From: Chromatiales bacterium (ex Bugula neritina AB1)
Lineage (GTDB): Bacteria > Pseudomonadota > Gammaproteobacteria > Granulosicoccales > Granulosicoccaceae
Length of the DNA: 64,000 nt
NCBI GenBank assembly: GCA_001730015.1
Contig: MDLA01000175.1
Coordinates: 62,001-126,000, forward strand
Direction: 5' to 3'
Shown here piece by piece: positions 8,628 through 21,218 of this stretch. Below the pieces are notes generated by a model, which saw only the letters and a program-made list of their open reading frames with translations, was not told the DNA's origin and did no database searches. A program made the translations under genes and the position numbers. Within the stretch, counting starts at the first letter, position 1; every line of letters starts with the position of its first letter.

Positions 8628-9224
8628 ATGGCAGATGAAAAGGTTGACGAAGTAGAAGAAGCGAAACCAGCGGTTGAGCTGAATATTGCCGACGACAAAA
8701 ACTGGTTTGTTGTTCAGGCGTTTTCCGGATATGAAGCATCGGTTAAGCGCTCGTTGCTTGAGCGTATAGAGCGTGAAGGACTGAGCTCAATGTTCGGTGA
8801 AATACTTGTCCCGACAGAAGAAGTTGTCGAGATTAGAGGTGGTCAGAAAAGACGTTCGGAACGAAAGTTTTTTCCGGGCTATGTACTGGTGCAAATGGAT
8901 CTCAATGACGAGACATGGCATCTGGTAAAAAATGTGCCTCGGGTACTTGGTTTTATTGGTGGTACGGCAGATCGTCCAGCGCCTATATCGGCAAAAGAAG
9001 CGGATGCAATTTTGCAGCGGGTACAGGATGGCGTCGATAAGCCGCGGCCGAAGGTTCTGTTTGACGTCGGTGAGGTCGTGCGTGTGACGGACGGCCCTTT
9101 CAACGACTTCAACGGTGTGGTTGAAGAAGTTAATTTTGAAAAGAATAAACTATTGGTTGCCGTACAGATTTTTGGTCGGTCAACACCGGTAGAGCTAGAA
9201 TTCAGTCAGGTCGAAAAAGCCTGA
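8628..9224 (+). CDS. nusG: Transcription termination/antitermination factor NusG
   Basis: A 198-residue NusG that binds RNA polymerase and links it to Rho or the ribosome. The N-terminal NGN domain contains [11 protein letters not shown] and [12 protein letters not shown]; the C-terminal KOW domain is [22 protein letters not shown]-like (split here as [11 protein letters not shown] and FNGVVEEV). The ATG at 8628 lies right after the secE stop. About 20 acidic residues precede the NGN domain, slightly longer than in E. coli. Confidence 0.96.
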   Translation: MADEKVDEVEEAKPAVELNIADDKNWFVVQAFSGYEASVKRSLLERIEREGLSSMFGEILVPTEEVVEIRGGQKRRSERKFFPGYVLVQMDLNDETWHLVKNVPRVLGFIGGTADRPAPISAKEADAILQRVQDGVDKPRPKVLFDVGEVVRVTDGPFNDFNGVVEEVNFEKNKLLVAVQIFGRSTPVELEFSQVEKA

Positions 9225-9286
9225 TTTTCCACTAACGGTCCGAATTATCGGGGAGCCTCACGGCGCTTACACCCGAGGGAGATTTT

Positions 9287-9715
9287 ATGGCCAGAAAAAT
9301 TGAAGCTTATATCAAGCTGCAGGTCCCTGCGGGGCAGGCAAACCCGAGCCCACCGGTAGGTCCGGCATTGGGGCAGCATGGTGTAAATATCATGGAGTTC
9401 TGCAAGCAATTTAATGCGGCAACACAATCCATGGAGCAGGGCGCGCCCGTACCTGTAACTATTACAGTGTATAACGACCGTTCGTTCTCTTACATCATGA
9501 AGACACCTCCGGCGTCTTACCTGCTGAAAAAGGCAGCTGGTGTAAAGAAGGGCAGCGGTGTTCCAAATACCAACAAGATTGGCAAGGTGACACGGGCACA
9601 GCTTGAAGAAATTGCCAAAACTAAAGATGTCGATCTGACAGCTGCAGGTCTGGATGCAGCGGTAAAGACTATTGCTGGCAGTGCCCGCAGTATGGGTATT
9701 GAGGTGGAGGGCTAG
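9287..9715 (+). CDS. rplK: 50S ribosomal protein L11
   Basis: A 142-residue L11, the same length as in E. coli, binding the GTPase-associated region of 23S rRNA. The N-terminal stretch [22 protein letters not shown] is split by the domain linker from the RNA-binding C-terminus. It starts 62 bases after nusG and ends 3 bases before rplA. The GAGGGAGAT box upstream of ATG is a strong ribosome-binding site. Confidence 0.97.
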   Translation: MARKIEAYIKLQVPAGQANPSPPVGPALGQHGVNIMEFCKQFNAATQSMEQGAPVPVTITVYNDRSFSYIMKTPPASYLLKKAAGVKKGSGVPNTNKIGKVTRAQLEEIAKTKDVDLTAAGLDAAVKTIAGSARSMGIEVEG

Positions 9716-9718
9716 ATC

Positions 9719-10411
9719 ATGGCTAAACTATCGAAGCGCGCCAAAATGATAAGCGAGAAAGTAGACCGCGCTAAAGTCTACAGTGCCGATGAGGCGTTTG
9801 CTCTGCTGAAAGAATTGTCCAGCGTTAAGTTTGATGAAACCATTGATGTGGCTATCAATCTGGGCGTAGACCCGCGCAAATCGGATCAGGTAGTACGCGG
9901 TTCCACTGTGTTGCCGAACGGCACCGGTCGGGCCATGCGTGTAGCGGTATTCGCACAGGGCGAACAAGCAGAAAAAGCGAGTGCCGCCGGCGCGGATATT
10001 GTCGGTTTTGATGACCTCGCTGCCTCGATAAAAGGCGGTAATCTGGATTTTGATGTGGTTGTTGCCACGCCTGATTCAATGCGGGTTGTTGGAGCTCTCG
10101 GAACTATCCTCGGACCCAGAGGCCTGATGCCTAACCCGAAGGTGGGAACAGTAACGGCAGACGTCGAAACAGCTGTTAAGAATGCCAAAGCAGGTCAGGT
10201 GCAGTTTCGTACAGACAAAGGCGGAATTATCCATTGCCCGATTGGAAAAGTGGGTTTTGAACCAGCGGCGCTTACCGAGAACCTGAAAAGTCTTATTGCT
10301 GAGCTGGTGAAGTCCAAGCCGTCAGCGGCGAAAGGGGTCTATCTGGGTAAAGCGACAGTGTCATCGACGATGGGGCCCGGTTTAAATGTAGATCTCGGCC
10401 CAATGAGCTAA
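9719..10411 (+). CDS. rplA: 50S ribosomal protein L1
   Basis: A 230-residue L1 of the ribosomal stalk base, with typical [21 protein letters not shown] and the [15 protein letters not shown] segment. In E. coli L1 represses translation of the rplK-rplA message; a corresponding site would lie before rplK. It is followed by the 237-base L10-type leader. Confidence 0.97.
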   Translation: MAKLSKRAKMISEKVDRAKVYSADEAFALLKELSSVKFDETIDVAINLGVDPRKSDQVVRGSTVLPNGTGRAMRVAVFAQGEQAEKASAAGADIVGFDDLAASIKGGNLDFDVVVATPDSMRVVGALGTILGPRGLMPNPKVGTVTADVETAVKNAKAGQVQFRTDKGGIIHCPIGKVGFEPAALTENLKSLIAELVKSKPSAAKGVYLGKATVSSTMGPGLNVDLGPMS

Positions 10412-10648
10412 AGCAGGTAAGAGAAAAGATTATCGCCGGTGTGAATTTACCGGTAAACAGACTTTGAGTGAAAGAGTGAGTGCAGCGAAAGCGGCCAGGC
10501 TGTTTCACGTCAAAGATCGCAGGTGCAGCGGAGATTGCTGCTTAATTGCCTGCGTAGACGGGGTCGGGTTAATCCCGACGTAACAACACCGCGCTTCGGC
10601 GCGATCAAAAGGAAAACCGGTTATTACCGGTGATCCGGAAGGTGCTCA
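10412..10648 (+). promoter_or_regulatory. rplJ leader region (L10-type autoregulatory leader)
   Basis: The 237-base gap before rplJ is rich in RNA structure: GTCGGG/CCCGAC (10563-10579), a CGCGC-TTCG-GCGCG hairpin with a stable tetraloop (10590-10603), and repeated ACCGGT motifs near 10616-10632. Position and size match the L10 leader, where the L10-L7/L12 complex represses its own translation. I have not aligned it to the family model. Confidence 0.65.
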
Positions 10649-11176
10649 ATGGCTTTAACTCGACAAGAGAAAGAAGCGGTAGTTTCTGAAATTGCGGATG
10701 TGGCAGCTACTGCACATTCAGCAGTTGCAGCCGAGTACCGGGGTATCAAGGTAACTGATATGACTGCGTTACGTGCCAAGGCACGTGATACAGGAGTATA
10801 TCTGCGTGTGGTCAAGAATTCCTTGGTCAAACGCGCAGTAACAGGTACCGAGTTTGAGTGCATGACAGACGGCTTGGCCGGACCATTGATCTTCGCTTTT
10901 TCCCAGGAAGATCCAGGTTCTGCTGCACGTCTGTTGCGCGACTTTGCTAAAGAAAACGACAAACTTGTAGTGACTATGGCTGCCGTTGGCGGTCAGAAAC
11001 TGGAAGCGTCAGATCTTGGCAAACTGGCGAATCTGCCAACACGGGATGAAGCGATTTCTATGCTGATGTCCGTGATGCAGGCGCCTGTAGCGAAACTCGC
11101 ACGCACGCTCAATGAGGTTCCCGGCAAACTCGTGAGAACGGTAGATGCTGTTCGTGTTGCAAAAGAAACTTCGTAA
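10649..11176 (+). CDS. rplJ: 50S ribosomal protein L10
   Basis: A 175-residue L10, the stalk protein that anchors L7/L12 dimers through its C-terminal helix. The N-terminus MALTRQEKEAVVSEIADVA is typical, and GLAGPLIFAFS marks the core. It is preceded by AAGGTGCTCA and an extended structured leader. rplL follows 87 bases later. Confidence 0.96.
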   Translation: MALTRQEKEAVVSEIADVAATAHSAVAAEYRGIKVTDMTALRAKARDTGVYLRVVKNSLVKRAVTGTEFECMTDGLAGPLIFAFSQEDPGSAARLLRDFAKENDKLVVTMAAVGGQKLEASDLGKLANLPTRDEAISMLMSVMQAPVAKLARTLNEVPGKLVRTVDAVRVAKETS

Positions 11177-11263
11177 CTTATTGAAAAAACTCTCACTCAA
11201 ATTTGCACAAAAAACTTGCCAAATGGCAAAAGTGCGACTAACTCATTCAGGAGTAACTGAATA

Positions 11264-11638
11264 ATGTCTAAAGAAGAAATACTCGAATCCATCTCTAACA
11301 TGACTGTGATGGAAGTTGTTGAACTGATCAGCGACATGGAAGAGAAGTTCGGCGTAACAGCGGCAGTGGCTATGGCAGCAGCGCCAGCTGGTGGCGGCGA
11401 AGGTGAAGGCGCGGCGGCGGAAGAGCAAACTGAATTCGACGTGGTACTGACTTCAATTGGCGATAACAAAGTTGGCGTTATTAAAGCTGTTCGCGCTTTG
11501 TCCGGATTGGGTCTGAAAGAAGCAAAAGCGCTTGTTGAAAGTGCACCTGCTCCGATTAAGGAAGCGGTAAACAAAGATGAAGCTGAAGATGCGAAGAAGC
11601 AAATCGAAGAGGCCGGTGGCGTCTGCGAAGTTAAATAA
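11264..11638 (+). CDS. rplL: 50S ribosomal protein L7/L12
   Basis: A 124-residue L7/L12 with an N-terminal dimerisation domain, an Ala/Gly-rich hinge (about 43-57) and the C-terminal factor-binding domain containing [20 protein letters not shown]. It is present in multiple copies on the ribosome and recruits translational GTPases. Confidence 0.97.
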   Translation: MSKEEILESISNMTVMEVVELISDMEEKFGVTAAVAMAAAPAGGGEGEGAAAEEQTEFDVVLTSIGDNKVGVIKAVRALSGLGLKEAKALVESAPAPIKEAVNKDEAEDAKKQIEEAGGVCEVK

Positions 11639-11668
11639 GATCTACCGTTGTTGTAGATAACAGGTTCG

Positions 11669-11695
11669 GGCCGGCACGTTCAGTGTCGGCCTTTT
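11669..11695 (+). terminator. Attenuator-like hairpin between rplL and rpoB
   Basis: GGCCGGCAC/GTGTCGGCC with loop GTTCA is followed by TTTTCC. It lies in the 135-base gap before rpoB and matches the position of the partial terminator that lowers rpoBC expression relative to rplJL in E. coli. A smaller hairpin ATCTAC/GTAGAT (11640-11658) precedes it and might be a processing site. Confidence 0.75.
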
Positions 11696-11773
11696 CCTGT
11701 GCTAAGGATAGAAAGCAGGCGTCGTGTTGCGGGCGCAAACGTAGCGATATATTAGTGGTTTAGAGGATCCTAG

Positions 11774-14700
11774 ATGACCTATTCCTTCACCGAAAAAAAG
11801 CGAATCAGAAAAGACTTCGGCAAGCGTCAGTCAATTCTTGAGGTGCCTTATCTGCTGAAAACTCAGCTAGATTCGTACCGATCGTTTCTGCAAAAAGACA
11901 AGTCCACAGAAGAGATGGATGATGTCGGTTTGCACGGTGCTTTCAAGTCTGTGATGCCGATTGTCAGCTATGCGGGCAACGTTGAGCTGCAGTATGTCAA
12001 GTATCGCCTCGGTAAACCAGCTTTCACTGAACGTGAATGTAGCATTCGTGGCTTAACCTATGCTGCGCCACTTCGCGTTTTGTGTAGATTGGTAATTTAC
12101 GATAAGGCCTCGGGCGATAACCGTGTCGTAAAAGATATCAAAGAGCAGGAAGTCTATATGGGCGAACTGCCGTTGATGACAGGCAACGGAACCTTCATCA
12201 TAAACGGTACCGAGCGCGTAATTGTCTCCCAGTTGCATCGAAGCCCCGGTGTATTTTTTGACCACGATCGCGGCAAAACCCACTCGTCGGGCAAGTTGCT
12301 GTTTTCAGCGCGTGTCATTCCTTACCGTGGCTCCTGGCTTGATTTTGAATTCGACGCAAAAGACTGCGTGTTTACGCGTATAGATCGCCGACGCAAACTC
12401 CCTGCATCAATAATTTTGCGAGCGCTCGGGTACACGACAGAAGAAATTCTCGAAGCCTTCTTTGAGACGCATCGGGTAACAATGACCAAAACCAAGATTA
12501 GCCTTGAGTTGGTTCCCAGTCGTTTGCGGGGCGAGACTTTCGGGTTTGATCTGAAAAATGGCAAAAAAGTTATTGTCGAAGCGGGCCGCCGGATCAATGC
12601 CAAGCACGTCCGCCAGATGGAAAAGGCAGAACTAACCAAGCTTGAGGTGCCGGAAGAATATCTGATCGGTAAAGTCCTGGCGCATGATTTAATCGATAAA
12701 GAAACTGGTGAAGCATTTGAAGAGATGCGGGCCAACACTGAAATTACCGAAGAAAATCTGCCGAAATTACTCGAGATCAGACCGAAAGATCTCAAGCTGA
12801 TTTTCACCAACGACCTCGATCGAGGACCGTACATTTCGAGCACCATACGGATTGATCAGACAAATAGCCAGCTAGAGGCACAAGTCGAGATTTATCGAAT
12901 GATGCGCCCGGGTGAGCCACCGACCAAGGAAGCCGCACAGACACTGTTCAATAATCTGTTTTTTACTGAAGATCGATACGACCTCTCGGCTGTTGGACGA
13001 ATGAAATTCAACCGTCGTCTCGGCCGTGAGGAGATTACCGGGCCGGGTATCCTGGATAAAAACGATATCCTCGAAGTGCTTAAATGCCTGATCGATATCC
13101 GCAACGGCCAGGGGATTGTCGATGATATCGATCATCTCGGTAATCGCCGGATTCGAAGTGTCGGGGAGATGGCGGAAAATGTTTTCCGTGTTGGACTCGT
13201 GCGTGTTGAGCGAGCCGTTCGTGAACGGCTGGGTATGGTTGAAAGCGAAGGGCTGATGCCTCAGGACATCATCAACGCCAAACCGATTGCAGCGGCGATC
13301 AAAGAGTTTTTCGGTTCCAGTCAGCTTTCGCAGTTCATGGATCAAAACAATCCATTGTCCGAAGTTACACACAAGCGTCGTGTTTCTGCGCTTGGACCGG
13401 GTGGATTGACGCGTGAGCGCGCCGGTTTTGAAGTTCGTGATGTTCATCCAACTCACTATGGACGGGTTTGCCCGATTGAGACACCTGAGGGACCAAACAT
13501 TGGTTTGATTAACTCACTGGCGGTCTATGCACGAACCAACCAGTACGGGTTTCTGGAAACTCCGTACCGTAAAGTCAGTGATGGCAAAGTAACTCCGGAT
13601 GTTGGATACCTTTCTGCGATTGAAGAAGGTAACTACGTGATTGCGCAGGCCAACGCAGCGCTTGACGACAACGGCAGCCTGGTTGATGAGCTGGTGTCGT
13701 GCCGGCATAAAAATGAATTTGCCATGATGCCACCGGATCGTGTGGAGTACATGGATGTATCACCTAAGCAGATTGTTTCGGTGGCAGCCTCGATGATTCC
13801 GTTCCTGGAGCATGATGATGCGAACCGCGCTTTGATGGGTTCGAACATGCAACGTCAGGCAGTCCCGACTCTGCGAGCTGAAAAGCCGCTGGTTGGCACA
13901 GGTATGGAGCGAACAGTTGCCGTTGACTCGGGTGCAACCGTGGTAGCACTTCGTGGCGGCAGTGTCGATTCAGTCGATGCCGGTCGAATTGTTGTCCGCG
14001 CGAATGATGACGAAGCAGGTCAGGGTGAGACAGGGGTCGATATTTACACCCTCACCAAGTACACGCGTTCGAATCAGAACACCTGCATGAATCAGCGGCC
14101 GCTGGTTAAGCCGGGTGATATGATTGCACGCGGAGACGTACTGGCTGACGGGCCAAGTACCGACATGGGTGAGCTGGCTCTGGGGCAGAATATGCTGATC
14201 GCGTTCATGCCTTGGAATGGTTATAACTTCGAAGATTCAATTCTGATCTCGGAACGAGTGGTGCAGGAAGATCGCTTTACCACCATTCACATTGAAGAAC
14301 TAAATTGCGTAGCACGCGATACCAAGCTTGGGCCGGAAGAAATTTCTGCTGATATTCCTAATGTGTCCGAAGGTCTGTTATCGAAACTCGATGAATCGGG
14401 CGTTGTGTATGTCGGGGCAGAAGTAAAACCCAACGACATACTGGTCGGCAAGGTGACACCTAAGGGTGAAACGCAGCTCACGCCGGAAGAAAAACTGCTA
14501 AGAGCTATCTTTGGCGAGAAGGCATCGGATGTAAAAGATACCTCGTTGCGGGTCCCGCCAGGTATGGATGGTACGGTTATCGACGTACGGGTTTTCACTC
14601 GCGATGGCGTAGAGAAAGATGCACGGGCGCTACAGGTAGAACGTGAAGAACTCAAACAGGTTCGAAAAGACCTCGATGATGAGCTTCGTATCGTGGAAGA

Positions 14701-15859
14701 CGATATGTTTTCGCGGATTCAGCGACTGATCCTGGGACAGGAAGCAGATAAAGGTCCGAATGGTCTGAGCAAGGGTACCGTTATCGGAACAGACTACCTT
14801 GACGACGTCGAGCGGGACTCATGGTTGAACATTAGTCTCAGTGACGAAGATCTGAACGTTCAGCTGGAGAAAATGAGTGCGCAGATTAATGATCAGCGTG
14901 AGCAATTCGAGCAGCGGTTTGTAGAGCAGAAAGAAAAGATAACCTCTGGGGACGAACTGGCTCCAGGTGTTCTGAAGATGGTCAAAGTCTACCTGGCTGT
15001 GAAGCGCCGCTTGCAACCCGGTGACAAGATGGCTGGTCGCCACGGCAACAAGGGGGTGATCTCGATGATTGTCCCTGTTGAAGACATGCCTTATGACGAA
15101 ACCGGGCGTCCGGTTGATATAGCCCTGAATCCTCTGGGAGTTCCGTCGCGGATGAATGTCGGTCAGGTTCTGGAGACTCATCTTGGCTGGGCTGCGAAAG
15201 GTCTGGGGCATCGAATTGGCGATATGCTTGATACCAACAAGAGCGTCGCCGAAGTACGAAAGTACCTCGACAAAATCTATAACCATAATTCTGAGGTTAA
15301 GCATTCAGATATAGATTCACTTAGTGATACCGAAGTTGGCGAGTTGGCGCAAAATCTTCGCGGTGGCGTGCCTATGGCGACTCCGGTATTTGATGGCGCT
15401 GCTGAAAGTGAGATTAAGGCGATGCTGAAGCTGGCCGGGTTGCCTGAGTCAGGACAGACTCTGTTGTATGATGGCCGGTCAGGTGAGCCTTTTGATCGTC
15501 CGGTTACCGTCGGATACATGCACATGCTGAAACTTAACCACCTGGTCGATGACAAAATGCATGCTCGATCGACCGGGCCCTACAGTCTGGTTACTCAGCA
15601 GCCACTGGGCGGAAAGGCACAGTTTGGCGGGCAGCGATTCGGAGAGATGGAAGTCTGGGCGCTGGAAGCATACGGTGCTTCGTACACATTGCGCGAAATG
15701 TTGACGGTGAAGTCGGACGATGTGGTCGGACGTAACAAGATGTACAAAAATATTGTGGATGGTGATCATCGAATGGAGGCTGGAATGCCGGAGTCATTCA
15801 ACGTTCTGTTGAAGGAAATTCGATCGTTGGGTATTAACATCCATCTTGAGCAGGAATAG
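11774..15859 (+). CDS. rpoB: DNA-directed RNA polymerase subunit beta
   Basis: A 1361-residue beta subunit, slightly longer than the 1342 residues of E. coli. The rifampicin pocket reads [19 protein letters not shown] then [14 protein letters not shown], i.e. the wild-type, sensitive pattern. RHGNKGVIS and [20 protein letters not shown] near the C-terminus are the usual catalytic and beta-prime contact regions. It is co-transcribed with rpoC, 53 bases downstream. Confidence 0.98.
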   Translation: MTYSFTEKKRIRKDFGKRQSILEVPYLLKTQLDSYRSFLQKDKSTEEMDDVGLHGAFKSVMPIVSYAGNVELQYVKYRLGKPAFTERECSIRGLTYAAPLRVLCRLVIYDKASGDNRVVKDIKEQEVYMGELPLMTGNGTFIINGTERVIVSQLHRSPGVFFDHDRGKTHSSGKLLFSARVIPYRGSWLDFEFDAKDCVFTRIDRRRKLPASIILRALGYTTEEILEAFFETHRVTMTKTKISLELVPSRLRGETFGFDLKNGKKVIVEAGRRINAKHVRQMEKAELTKLEVPEEYLIGKVLAHDLIDKETGEAFEEMRANTEITEENLPKLLEIRPKDLKLIFTNDLDRGPYISSTIRIDQTNSQLEAQVEIYRMMRPGEPPTKEAAQTLFNNLFFTEDRYDLSAVGRMKFNRRLGREEITGPGILDKNDILEVLKCLIDIRNGQGIVDDIDHLGNRRIRSVGEMAENVFRVGLVRVERAVRERLGMVESEGLMPQDIINAKPIAAAIKEFFGSSQLSQFMDQNNPLSEVTHKRRVSALGPGGLTRERAGFEVRDVHPTHYGRVCPIETPEGPNIGLINSLAVYARTNQYGFLETPYRKVSDGKVTPDVGYLSAIEEGNYVIAQANAALDDNGSLVDELVSCRHKNEFAMMPPDRVEYMDVSPKQIVSVAASMIPFLEHDDANRALMGSNMQRQAVPTLRAEKPLVGTGMERTVAVDSGATVVALRGGSVDSVDAGRIVVRANDDEAGQGETGVDIYTLTKYTRSNQNTCMNQRPLVKPGDMIARGDVLADGPSTDMGELALGQNMLIAFMPWNGYNFEDSILISERVVQEDRFTTIHIEELNCVARDTKLGPEEISADIPNVSEGLLSKLDESGVVYVGAEVKPNDILVGKVTPKGETQLTPEEKLLRAIFGEKASDVKDTSLRVPPGMDGTVIDVRVFTRDGVEKDARALQVEREELKQVRKDLDDELRIVEDDMFSRIQRLILGQEADKGPNGLSKGTVIGTDYLDDVERDSWLNISLSDEDLNVQLEKMSAQINDQREQFEQRFVEQKEKITSGDELAPGVLKMVKVYLAVKRRLQPGDKMAGRHGNKGVISMIVPVEDMPYDETGRPVDIALNPLGVPSRMNVGQVLETHLGWAAKGLGHRIGDMLDTNKSVAEVRKYLDKIYNHNSEVKHSDIDSLSDTEVGELAQNLRGGVPMATPVFDGAAESEIKAMLKLAGLPESGQTLLYDGRSGEPFDRPVTVGYMHMLKLNHLVDDKMHARSTGPYSLVTQQPLGGKAQFGGQRFGEMEVWALEAYGASYTLREMLTVKSDDVVGRNKMYKNIVDGDHRMEAGMPESFNVLLKEIRSLGINIHLEQE

Positions 15860-15912
15860 GGCGATACGCGGTTTTACCTACACCATGTATCTAACCTGAT
15901 TTTGGAGCAAAT

Positions 15913-18900
15913 ATGAAAGATTTACTGTTCAACTACAAGCAGCAAGTCCAGAACGAAGATTTTGATCGAATTCGTATCGGGCTGACTTCGCCGGAGATGA
16001 TTCGATCCTGGTCATATGGTGAAGTTAAAAAGCCGGAAACTATTAATTACCGCACCTTCAAGCCTGAGCGTGACGGCCTGTTTTGCGCGAAGATTTTCGG
16101 ACCGGTTAAAGATTACGAATGCCTGTGCGGAAAGTACAAGCGACTGAAGCACCGTGGTGTTGTCTGTGAAAAATGTGGTGTTGAAGTAACCCTGACTCGT
16201 GTTCGTCGAGAGCGTATGGGCCATATTGAGCTTGCGAGCCCGGTAGCGCATATCTGGTTTCTGAAGTCACTGCCATCGCGTATTGGTCTGTTGCTCGATA
16301 TGACACTGCGTGAAATAGAGCGCGTATTGTATTTCGAGGCATATGTTGTCATAGACGAAGGAATGACAACCCTGGAACGCGGTCAGCTGTTAAGCGATGA
16401 GCAATATCTGGAAGCAATTGAAGAGCACGGCGATGAATTCGATGCCCGCATGGGTGCCGAAGCCGTTCATGACCTGCTGAAAGATATTGATCTGGAATCG
16501 GAATCCCGCAAGTTGCGCGAAGAGATCGATGCCACTAAATCAGAAACCAAACTCAAGCGCTTGATCAAGCGACTGAAGCTGGTTGATTCATTCATCGAAT
16601 CAGGCAATAAGCCACAGTGGATGGTCATGTCCGTTTTACCGGTACTACCACCGGATCTGCGTCCGTTGGTACCTCTGGACGGTGGGCGTTTTGCGACCTC
16701 TGATTTGAACGACTTGTACCGACGTGTGATCAATCGCAACAACCGCTTGCGTCGATTGCTGGAATTGAATGCACCTGACATCATTGTTCGCAATGAAAAA
16801 CGCATGTTGCAGGAATCTGTCGATGCGCTGCTCGATAACGGCCGTCGTGGACGTGCCATCACCGGCAGTAACAAGCGTCCGCTGAAGTCACTTGCCGACA
16901 TGATCAAAGGCAAGCAAGGTCGTTTCCGCCAAAATCTTCTCGGTAAGCGTGTCGACTACTCAGGTCGATCCGTTATTGTTTGCGGCCCGACACTTAAGCT
17001 GCATCAGACCGGTCTGCCGAAGAAAATGGCTCTGGAGCTGTTCAAGCCGTTTATCTTCAGCAAGCTGCAGTTGCGCGGAATGGCAACCACCATTAAAGCT
17101 GCCAAGAAAATGGTTGAGCGCGAAGGACCTGAAGTCTGGGATATTCTCGAAGAAGTGATTCGTGAGCATCCGGTGCTGCTGAACCGCGCGCCGACACTGC
17201 ATAGACTTGGCATCCAGGCGTTTGAGCCTGTGCTCATTGAAGGTAAGGCCATTCAGCTTCACCCGCTGGTTTGCGCAGCGTTCAATGCAGATTTCGACGG
17301 CGACCAGATGGCGGTTCATGTACCCCTGTCGATCGAGGCGCAGCTGGAGTCCAGAGCGCTGATGATGTCAACAAACAATATATTGTCACCTGCTAACGGC
17401 GAGCCGATCATTGTTCCATCACAGGATATCGTCCTCGGTCTGTACTACATATCGCGTGAAGACGTGCGCGCCAAAGGGCAGGGCATGACCTTCAGTTCTG
17501 TCGATGAGGCAGAGCGTGCACTGTTGAATGGCAACGTTGGTATCGGTGCGAAGATCACCTGCCGTGTTCGCGACATGCGTGACGACGGAAATGGCGGTAC
17601 CGAAGCTTTCATGCGTCGAGTAGAGACCACCGTTGGGCGTGCTATTTTGTCAGAGGTATTGCCGGTCGGGCTGGAGTTTGAACTCGTCAACTGCGATCTG
17701 ACCAAAAAGAACATTTCCCGTCTTATTAACGCCTGCTATCGAAATGTTGGTTTGAAAGACACCGTTATTTTTGTCGATCAGCTGATGTATACCGGGTTTC
17801 GTTTTGCGACTCGCGCCGGTGTGTCTATTGGTGTGGAAGACATGGTCATTCCGGAGGATAAAAATGCCATCATCGGTGGTGCGGAAACTGAAGTCCGGGA
17901 AATAGAAGATCAGTATTCATCAGGCCTGGTGACCCAGGGTGAGCGCTACAATAAAGTCGTGGATATCTGGTCAAAGGCTAACGATCAGGTCGCGGCTTCA
18001 ATGCTCAGCAAGCTCGGAAAAGAGCAGGTTGTTGATCTGGAAGGTAAAACGCAGGATCAGGCATCTTTTAATTCTATCTATATGATGTCAGATTCAGGAG
18101 CTCGTGGCTCCGCAGCGCAGATTCGTCAATTGGCCGGTATGCGAGGCTTGATGGCCAAGCCGGATGGTTCGATCATCGAAACACCGATTACCGCTAATTT
18201 CCGAGAGGGACTAAATGTACTGCAGTACTTTATTTCCACACACGGTGCGCGTAAAGGTCTGGCTGATACCGCACTGAAAACAGCAAACTCGGGTTACCTC
18301 ACTCGTCGACTCGTCGATGTAGCGCAGGATCTGGTGGTTACCGAGTACGATTGTGGAACCGAAACCGGTGTCACCATGAAACCTGTGATTGAGGGCGGTG
18401 ACGTCGTAGAACCGCTGAGTGAGCGGGTTCTGGGGCGGGTGACGGCAAAAGATGTCTATGGTTCCGCTGGCGGCGATGTTGTCGTTGAAAAAGGTGTGCT
18501 TCTGGACGAGAAGCTCGTCGATCTCCTTGAAGATAGCGGCGTGGACGAGGTGTTGGTCCGGTCAGCGATCTGCTGCGAAACCAGTTTTGGTGTGTGCTCG
18601 AAGTGCTACGGTCGAGATCTGGCACGTGGTCACATGATCAACAATGGAGAAGCGGTCGGCGTGATGGCGGCGCAGTCGATCGGTGAGCCGGGCACGCAGC
18701 TGACCATGCGTACTTTTCACATTGGTGGCGCGGCCAGTCGTGCGGCAGCGGCAAGCTCGGTTGAAGTAAAAGCAGCCGGCTCGATCAAGTTGCACAATCT
18801 CAAGCCCGTGGTTAATCGCAAGGGTGAGTTCATTGTTGTTTCGCGTTCAGGTGAAATTGGCCTGATTGATGAAAGTGGACGAGAGCGTGAGCGGTATAAA

Positions 18901-20139
18901 GTCCCTTACGGCGCGGCGATCAAGTTTGAAGATGGCGCAACCGTTGCAGCCGGGGCAACGATCGCAGAGTGGGATCCCCACATGCACCCGATTATCACCG
19001 AGGTAGAAGGTGTGGCGAAGTTTTCTGACTTCGTGGACGGAGTAACCGTTAACACTGAAACCGATGATCTGACCGGTGTGTCGTCGATTGTTGTTACCGA
19101 TCCCAAGCAGCGATCTGTAGGCAAAGATAAAGACCTTCGCCCGATGGTTCGACTGGTGGATACGAATGGTGATGAAGTGTGTTACCAGGGAACATCTATA
19201 CCAGCGAATTATTTATTGCCAGCCGGTGCGACGGTTAATCTGAACGATGAAGAGAACGTCAAAGTAGGCGACGTTATCGCACGGATCCCGCAGGAATCCA
19301 CCAAAAACCGCGACATCACGGGTGGTCTTCCACGAGTTGCCGACTTGTTCGAAGCTCGAAAACCGAAGGAACCAGCTATTCTTGCAGAACGCACGGGTAC
19401 GGTTAGTTTCGGTAAAGAGACTAAAGGCAAGCAACGTCTGGTTATTACCGGACCGAATGAAGAGCGCCATGAGGAACTGATACCTAAATGGCGGCATATA
19501 AATGTTTTTGAAGGTGAGCAGGTAGAACGTGGAGAGGTTGTCGCTGACGGCGAGCCTAATCCACAGGATATTCTGCGTCTCCTGGGTATTGAGGCACTGG
19601 CGGCGTATCTGGTTAAGGAAATCCAGGATGTCTACAGGCTGCAGGGTGTGAAAATTAATGACAAGCATATTGAAGTAATTGTGCGTCAAATGCTGCGCAA
19701 GGTTGATATCACCGAAGCAGGTGAGTCAAATTTCCTTGCTGGCGAGCAAGTCGAGTTTGCGGAGGTCAAAGAGATCAATCGCGAACTAGTCGAAGAAGGA
19801 AAATTACCTGCCGAGTATGAAAATATTCTGCTGGGGATTACCAAGGCATCGCTGGTAACAGAGTCCTTTATCTCTGCTGCCTCGTTCCAGGAAACAACAC
19901 GGGTTCTTACCGAAGCGGCGGTACGCGGTTCCGGCGATGAGCTTCGTGGTTTGAAAGAAAATGTGATCGTGGGTCGTTTGATTCCTGCCGGTACCGGTCT
20001 GGCTTTCCATGCGGAACGCAAGAAAGGGCGCAGCCAGAAATCACTCGATGAATCTCTGGCCGCGGCAATGAGCGCGACTGAGACCACAAATGTCACTGAA
20101 TCTTCATCAGATGGTGAGTCTGTGAAGGAAACGGTATAG
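15913..20139 (+). CDS. rpoC: DNA-directed RNA polymerase subunit beta-prime
   Basis: A 1408-residue beta-prime subunit, close to E. coli in length. The N-terminal zinc site uses Cys70, Cys72, Cys85 and Cys88. The catalytic magnesium loop NADFDGD puts aspartates at 460, 462 and 464. A second zinc motif [12 protein letters not shown] is visible in the last third. The trigger-loop region and an acidic Ser/Thr-rich tail complete the protein. Confidence 0.98.
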   Translation: MKDLLFNYKQQVQNEDFDRIRIGLTSPEMIRSWSYGEVKKPETINYRTFKPERDGLFCAKIFGPVKDYECLCGKYKRLKHRGVVCEKCGVEVTLTRVRRERMGHIELASPVAHIWFLKSLPSRIGLLLDMTLREIERVLYFEAYVVIDEGMTTLERGQLLSDEQYLEAIEEHGDEFDARMGAEAVHDLLKDIDLESESRKLREEIDATKSETKLKRLIKRLKLVDSFIESGNKPQWMVMSVLPVLPPDLRPLVPLDGGRFATSDLNDLYRRVINRNNRLRRLLELNAPDIIVRNEKRMLQESVDALLDNGRRGRAITGSNKRPLKSLADMIKGKQGRFRQNLLGKRVDYSGRSVIVCGPTLKLHQTGLPKKMALELFKPFIFSKLQLRGMATTIKAAKKMVEREGPEVWDILEEVIREHPVLLNRAPTLHRLGIQAFEPVLIEGKAIQLHPLVCAAFNADFDGDQMAVHVPLSIEAQLESRALMMSTNNILSPANGEPIIVPSQDIVLGLYYISREDVRAKGQGMTFSSVDEAERALLNGNVGIGAKITCRVRDMRDDGNGGTEAFMRRVETTVGRAILSEVLPVGLEFELVNCDLTKKNISRLINACYRNVGLKDTVIFVDQLMYTGFRFATRAGVSIGVEDMVIPEDKNAIIGGAETEVREIEDQYSSGLVTQGERYNKVVDIWSKANDQVAASMLSKLGKEQVVDLEGKTQDQASFNSIYMMSDSGARGSAAQIRQLAGMRGLMAKPDGSIIETPITANFREGLNVLQYFISTHGARKGLADTALKTANSGYLTRRLVDVAQDLVVTEYDCGTETGVTMKPVIEGGDVVEPLSERVLGRVTAKDVYGSAGGDVVVEKGVLLDEKLVDLLEDSGVDEVLVRSAICCETSFGVCSKCYGRDLARGHMINNGEAVGVMAAQSIGEPGTQLTMRTFHIGGAASRAAAASSVEVKAAGSIKLHNLKPVVNRKGEFIVVSRSGEIGLIDESGRERERYKVPYGAAIKFEDGATVAAGATIAEWDPHMHPIITEVEGVAKFSDFVDGVTVNTETDDLTGVSSIVVTDPKQRSVGKDKDLRPMVRLVDTNGDEVCYQGTSIPANYLLPAGATVNLNDEENVKVGDVIARIPQESTKNRDITGGLPRVADLFEARKPKEPAILAERTGTVSFGKETKGKQRLVITGPNEERHEELIPKWRHINVFEGEQVERGEVVADGEPNPQDILRLLGIEALAAYLVKEIQDVYRLQGVKINDKHIEVIVRQMLRKVDITEAGESNFLAGEQVEFAEVKEINRELVEEGKLPAEYENILLGITKASLVTESFISAASFQETTRVLTEAAVRGSGDELRGLKENVIVGRLIPAGTGLAFHAERKKGRSQKSLDESLAAAMSATETTNVTESSSDGESVKETV

Positions 20140-20164
20140 CAGTATTGGTTGATTTTAACTGACG

Positions 20165-20215
20165 CGCCAATTACACTTGGCGGCTGTTTGAGCCGAGCTG
20201 GTTTCAAAGCTCGGC
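20165..20215 (+). terminator. Tandem hairpins after rpoC
   Basis: Two stems follow rpoC: CGCCAA/TTGGCG (20165-20182) followed by GCTGTTTG, and GCCGAGCT/AGCTCGGC (20192-20215) followed by CCGTCTGTTT. The T-tracts are poor, so termination may be partial. They separate the rpoBC unit from the str-operon promoter. Confidence 0.6.
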
Positions 20216-20268
20216 CCGTCTGTTTAAATTACCTCTTGCTGACTACCCTAAAAGGCATCGTTACCCGC

Positions 20269-20297
20269 TTTACAAGAGCCGGGCGTTGGTCTATAGG
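20269..20297 (+). promoter_or_regulatory. Candidate str-operon promoter
   Basis: TTTACA (20269-20274), a 17-base spacer and TATAGG (20292-20297) lie 27 bases before the rpsL start. Both hexamers are near consensus, and the position just after the rpoC hairpins is right for a promoter of rpsL-rpsG-fusA-tuf. Confidence 0.6.
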
Positions 20298-20324
20298 ACT
20301 GCGCATGGCTCATACAGGAATATA

Positions 20325-20699
20325 ATGGCAACAATTAATCAGCTGGTTCGCAAACCGAGAAAGCGCAAGGCGGAGAAATCCAATGTACCAGCGCTGGAAG
20401 CATGTCCGCAGAAGCGTGGCGTATGTACTCGTGTTTATACCACTACTCCGAAGAAGCCGAACTCGGCAATGCGGAAGGTGGCTCGTGTACGACTAACAAA
20501 CGGATTTGAAGTGACATCCTATATTGGTGGTGAAGGCCACAATCTTCAGGAGCACTCGGTGGTATTGATCCGTGGTGGTCGAGTAAAAGATTTACCCGGC
20601 GTTCGCTATCACACGGTCCGTGGCAGCCTGGATACACAAGGTGTAGAGAGTCGGCGTCAAGGTCGCTCAAAGTACGGCGCCAAGCGTCCGAAAGGCTAG
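20325..20699 (+). CDS. rpsL: 30S ribosomal protein S12
   Basis: A 124-residue S12 in the decoding centre. The streptomycin-associated lysines are present in TPKKPNSA (Lys43) and [13 protein letters not shown] (Lys88), i.e. the wild-type state. The ATG at 20325 begins [12 protein letters not shown]; the frame opens upstream but that extension is not conserved. It is first gene of the str operon. Confidence 0.97.
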   Translation: MATINQLVRKPRKRKAEKSNVPALEACPQKRGVCTRVYTTTPKKPNSAMRKVARVRLTNGFEVTSYIGGEGHNLQEHSVVLIRGGRVKDLPGVRYHTVRGSLDTQGVESRRQGRSKYGAKRPKG

Positions 20700-20712
20700 A
20701 GAGAAAGGTTAA

Positions 20713-21189
<477 letters not shown>

Positions 21190-21218
21190 TGGAATGCTAG
21201 GCCTTATGGCATCGATTA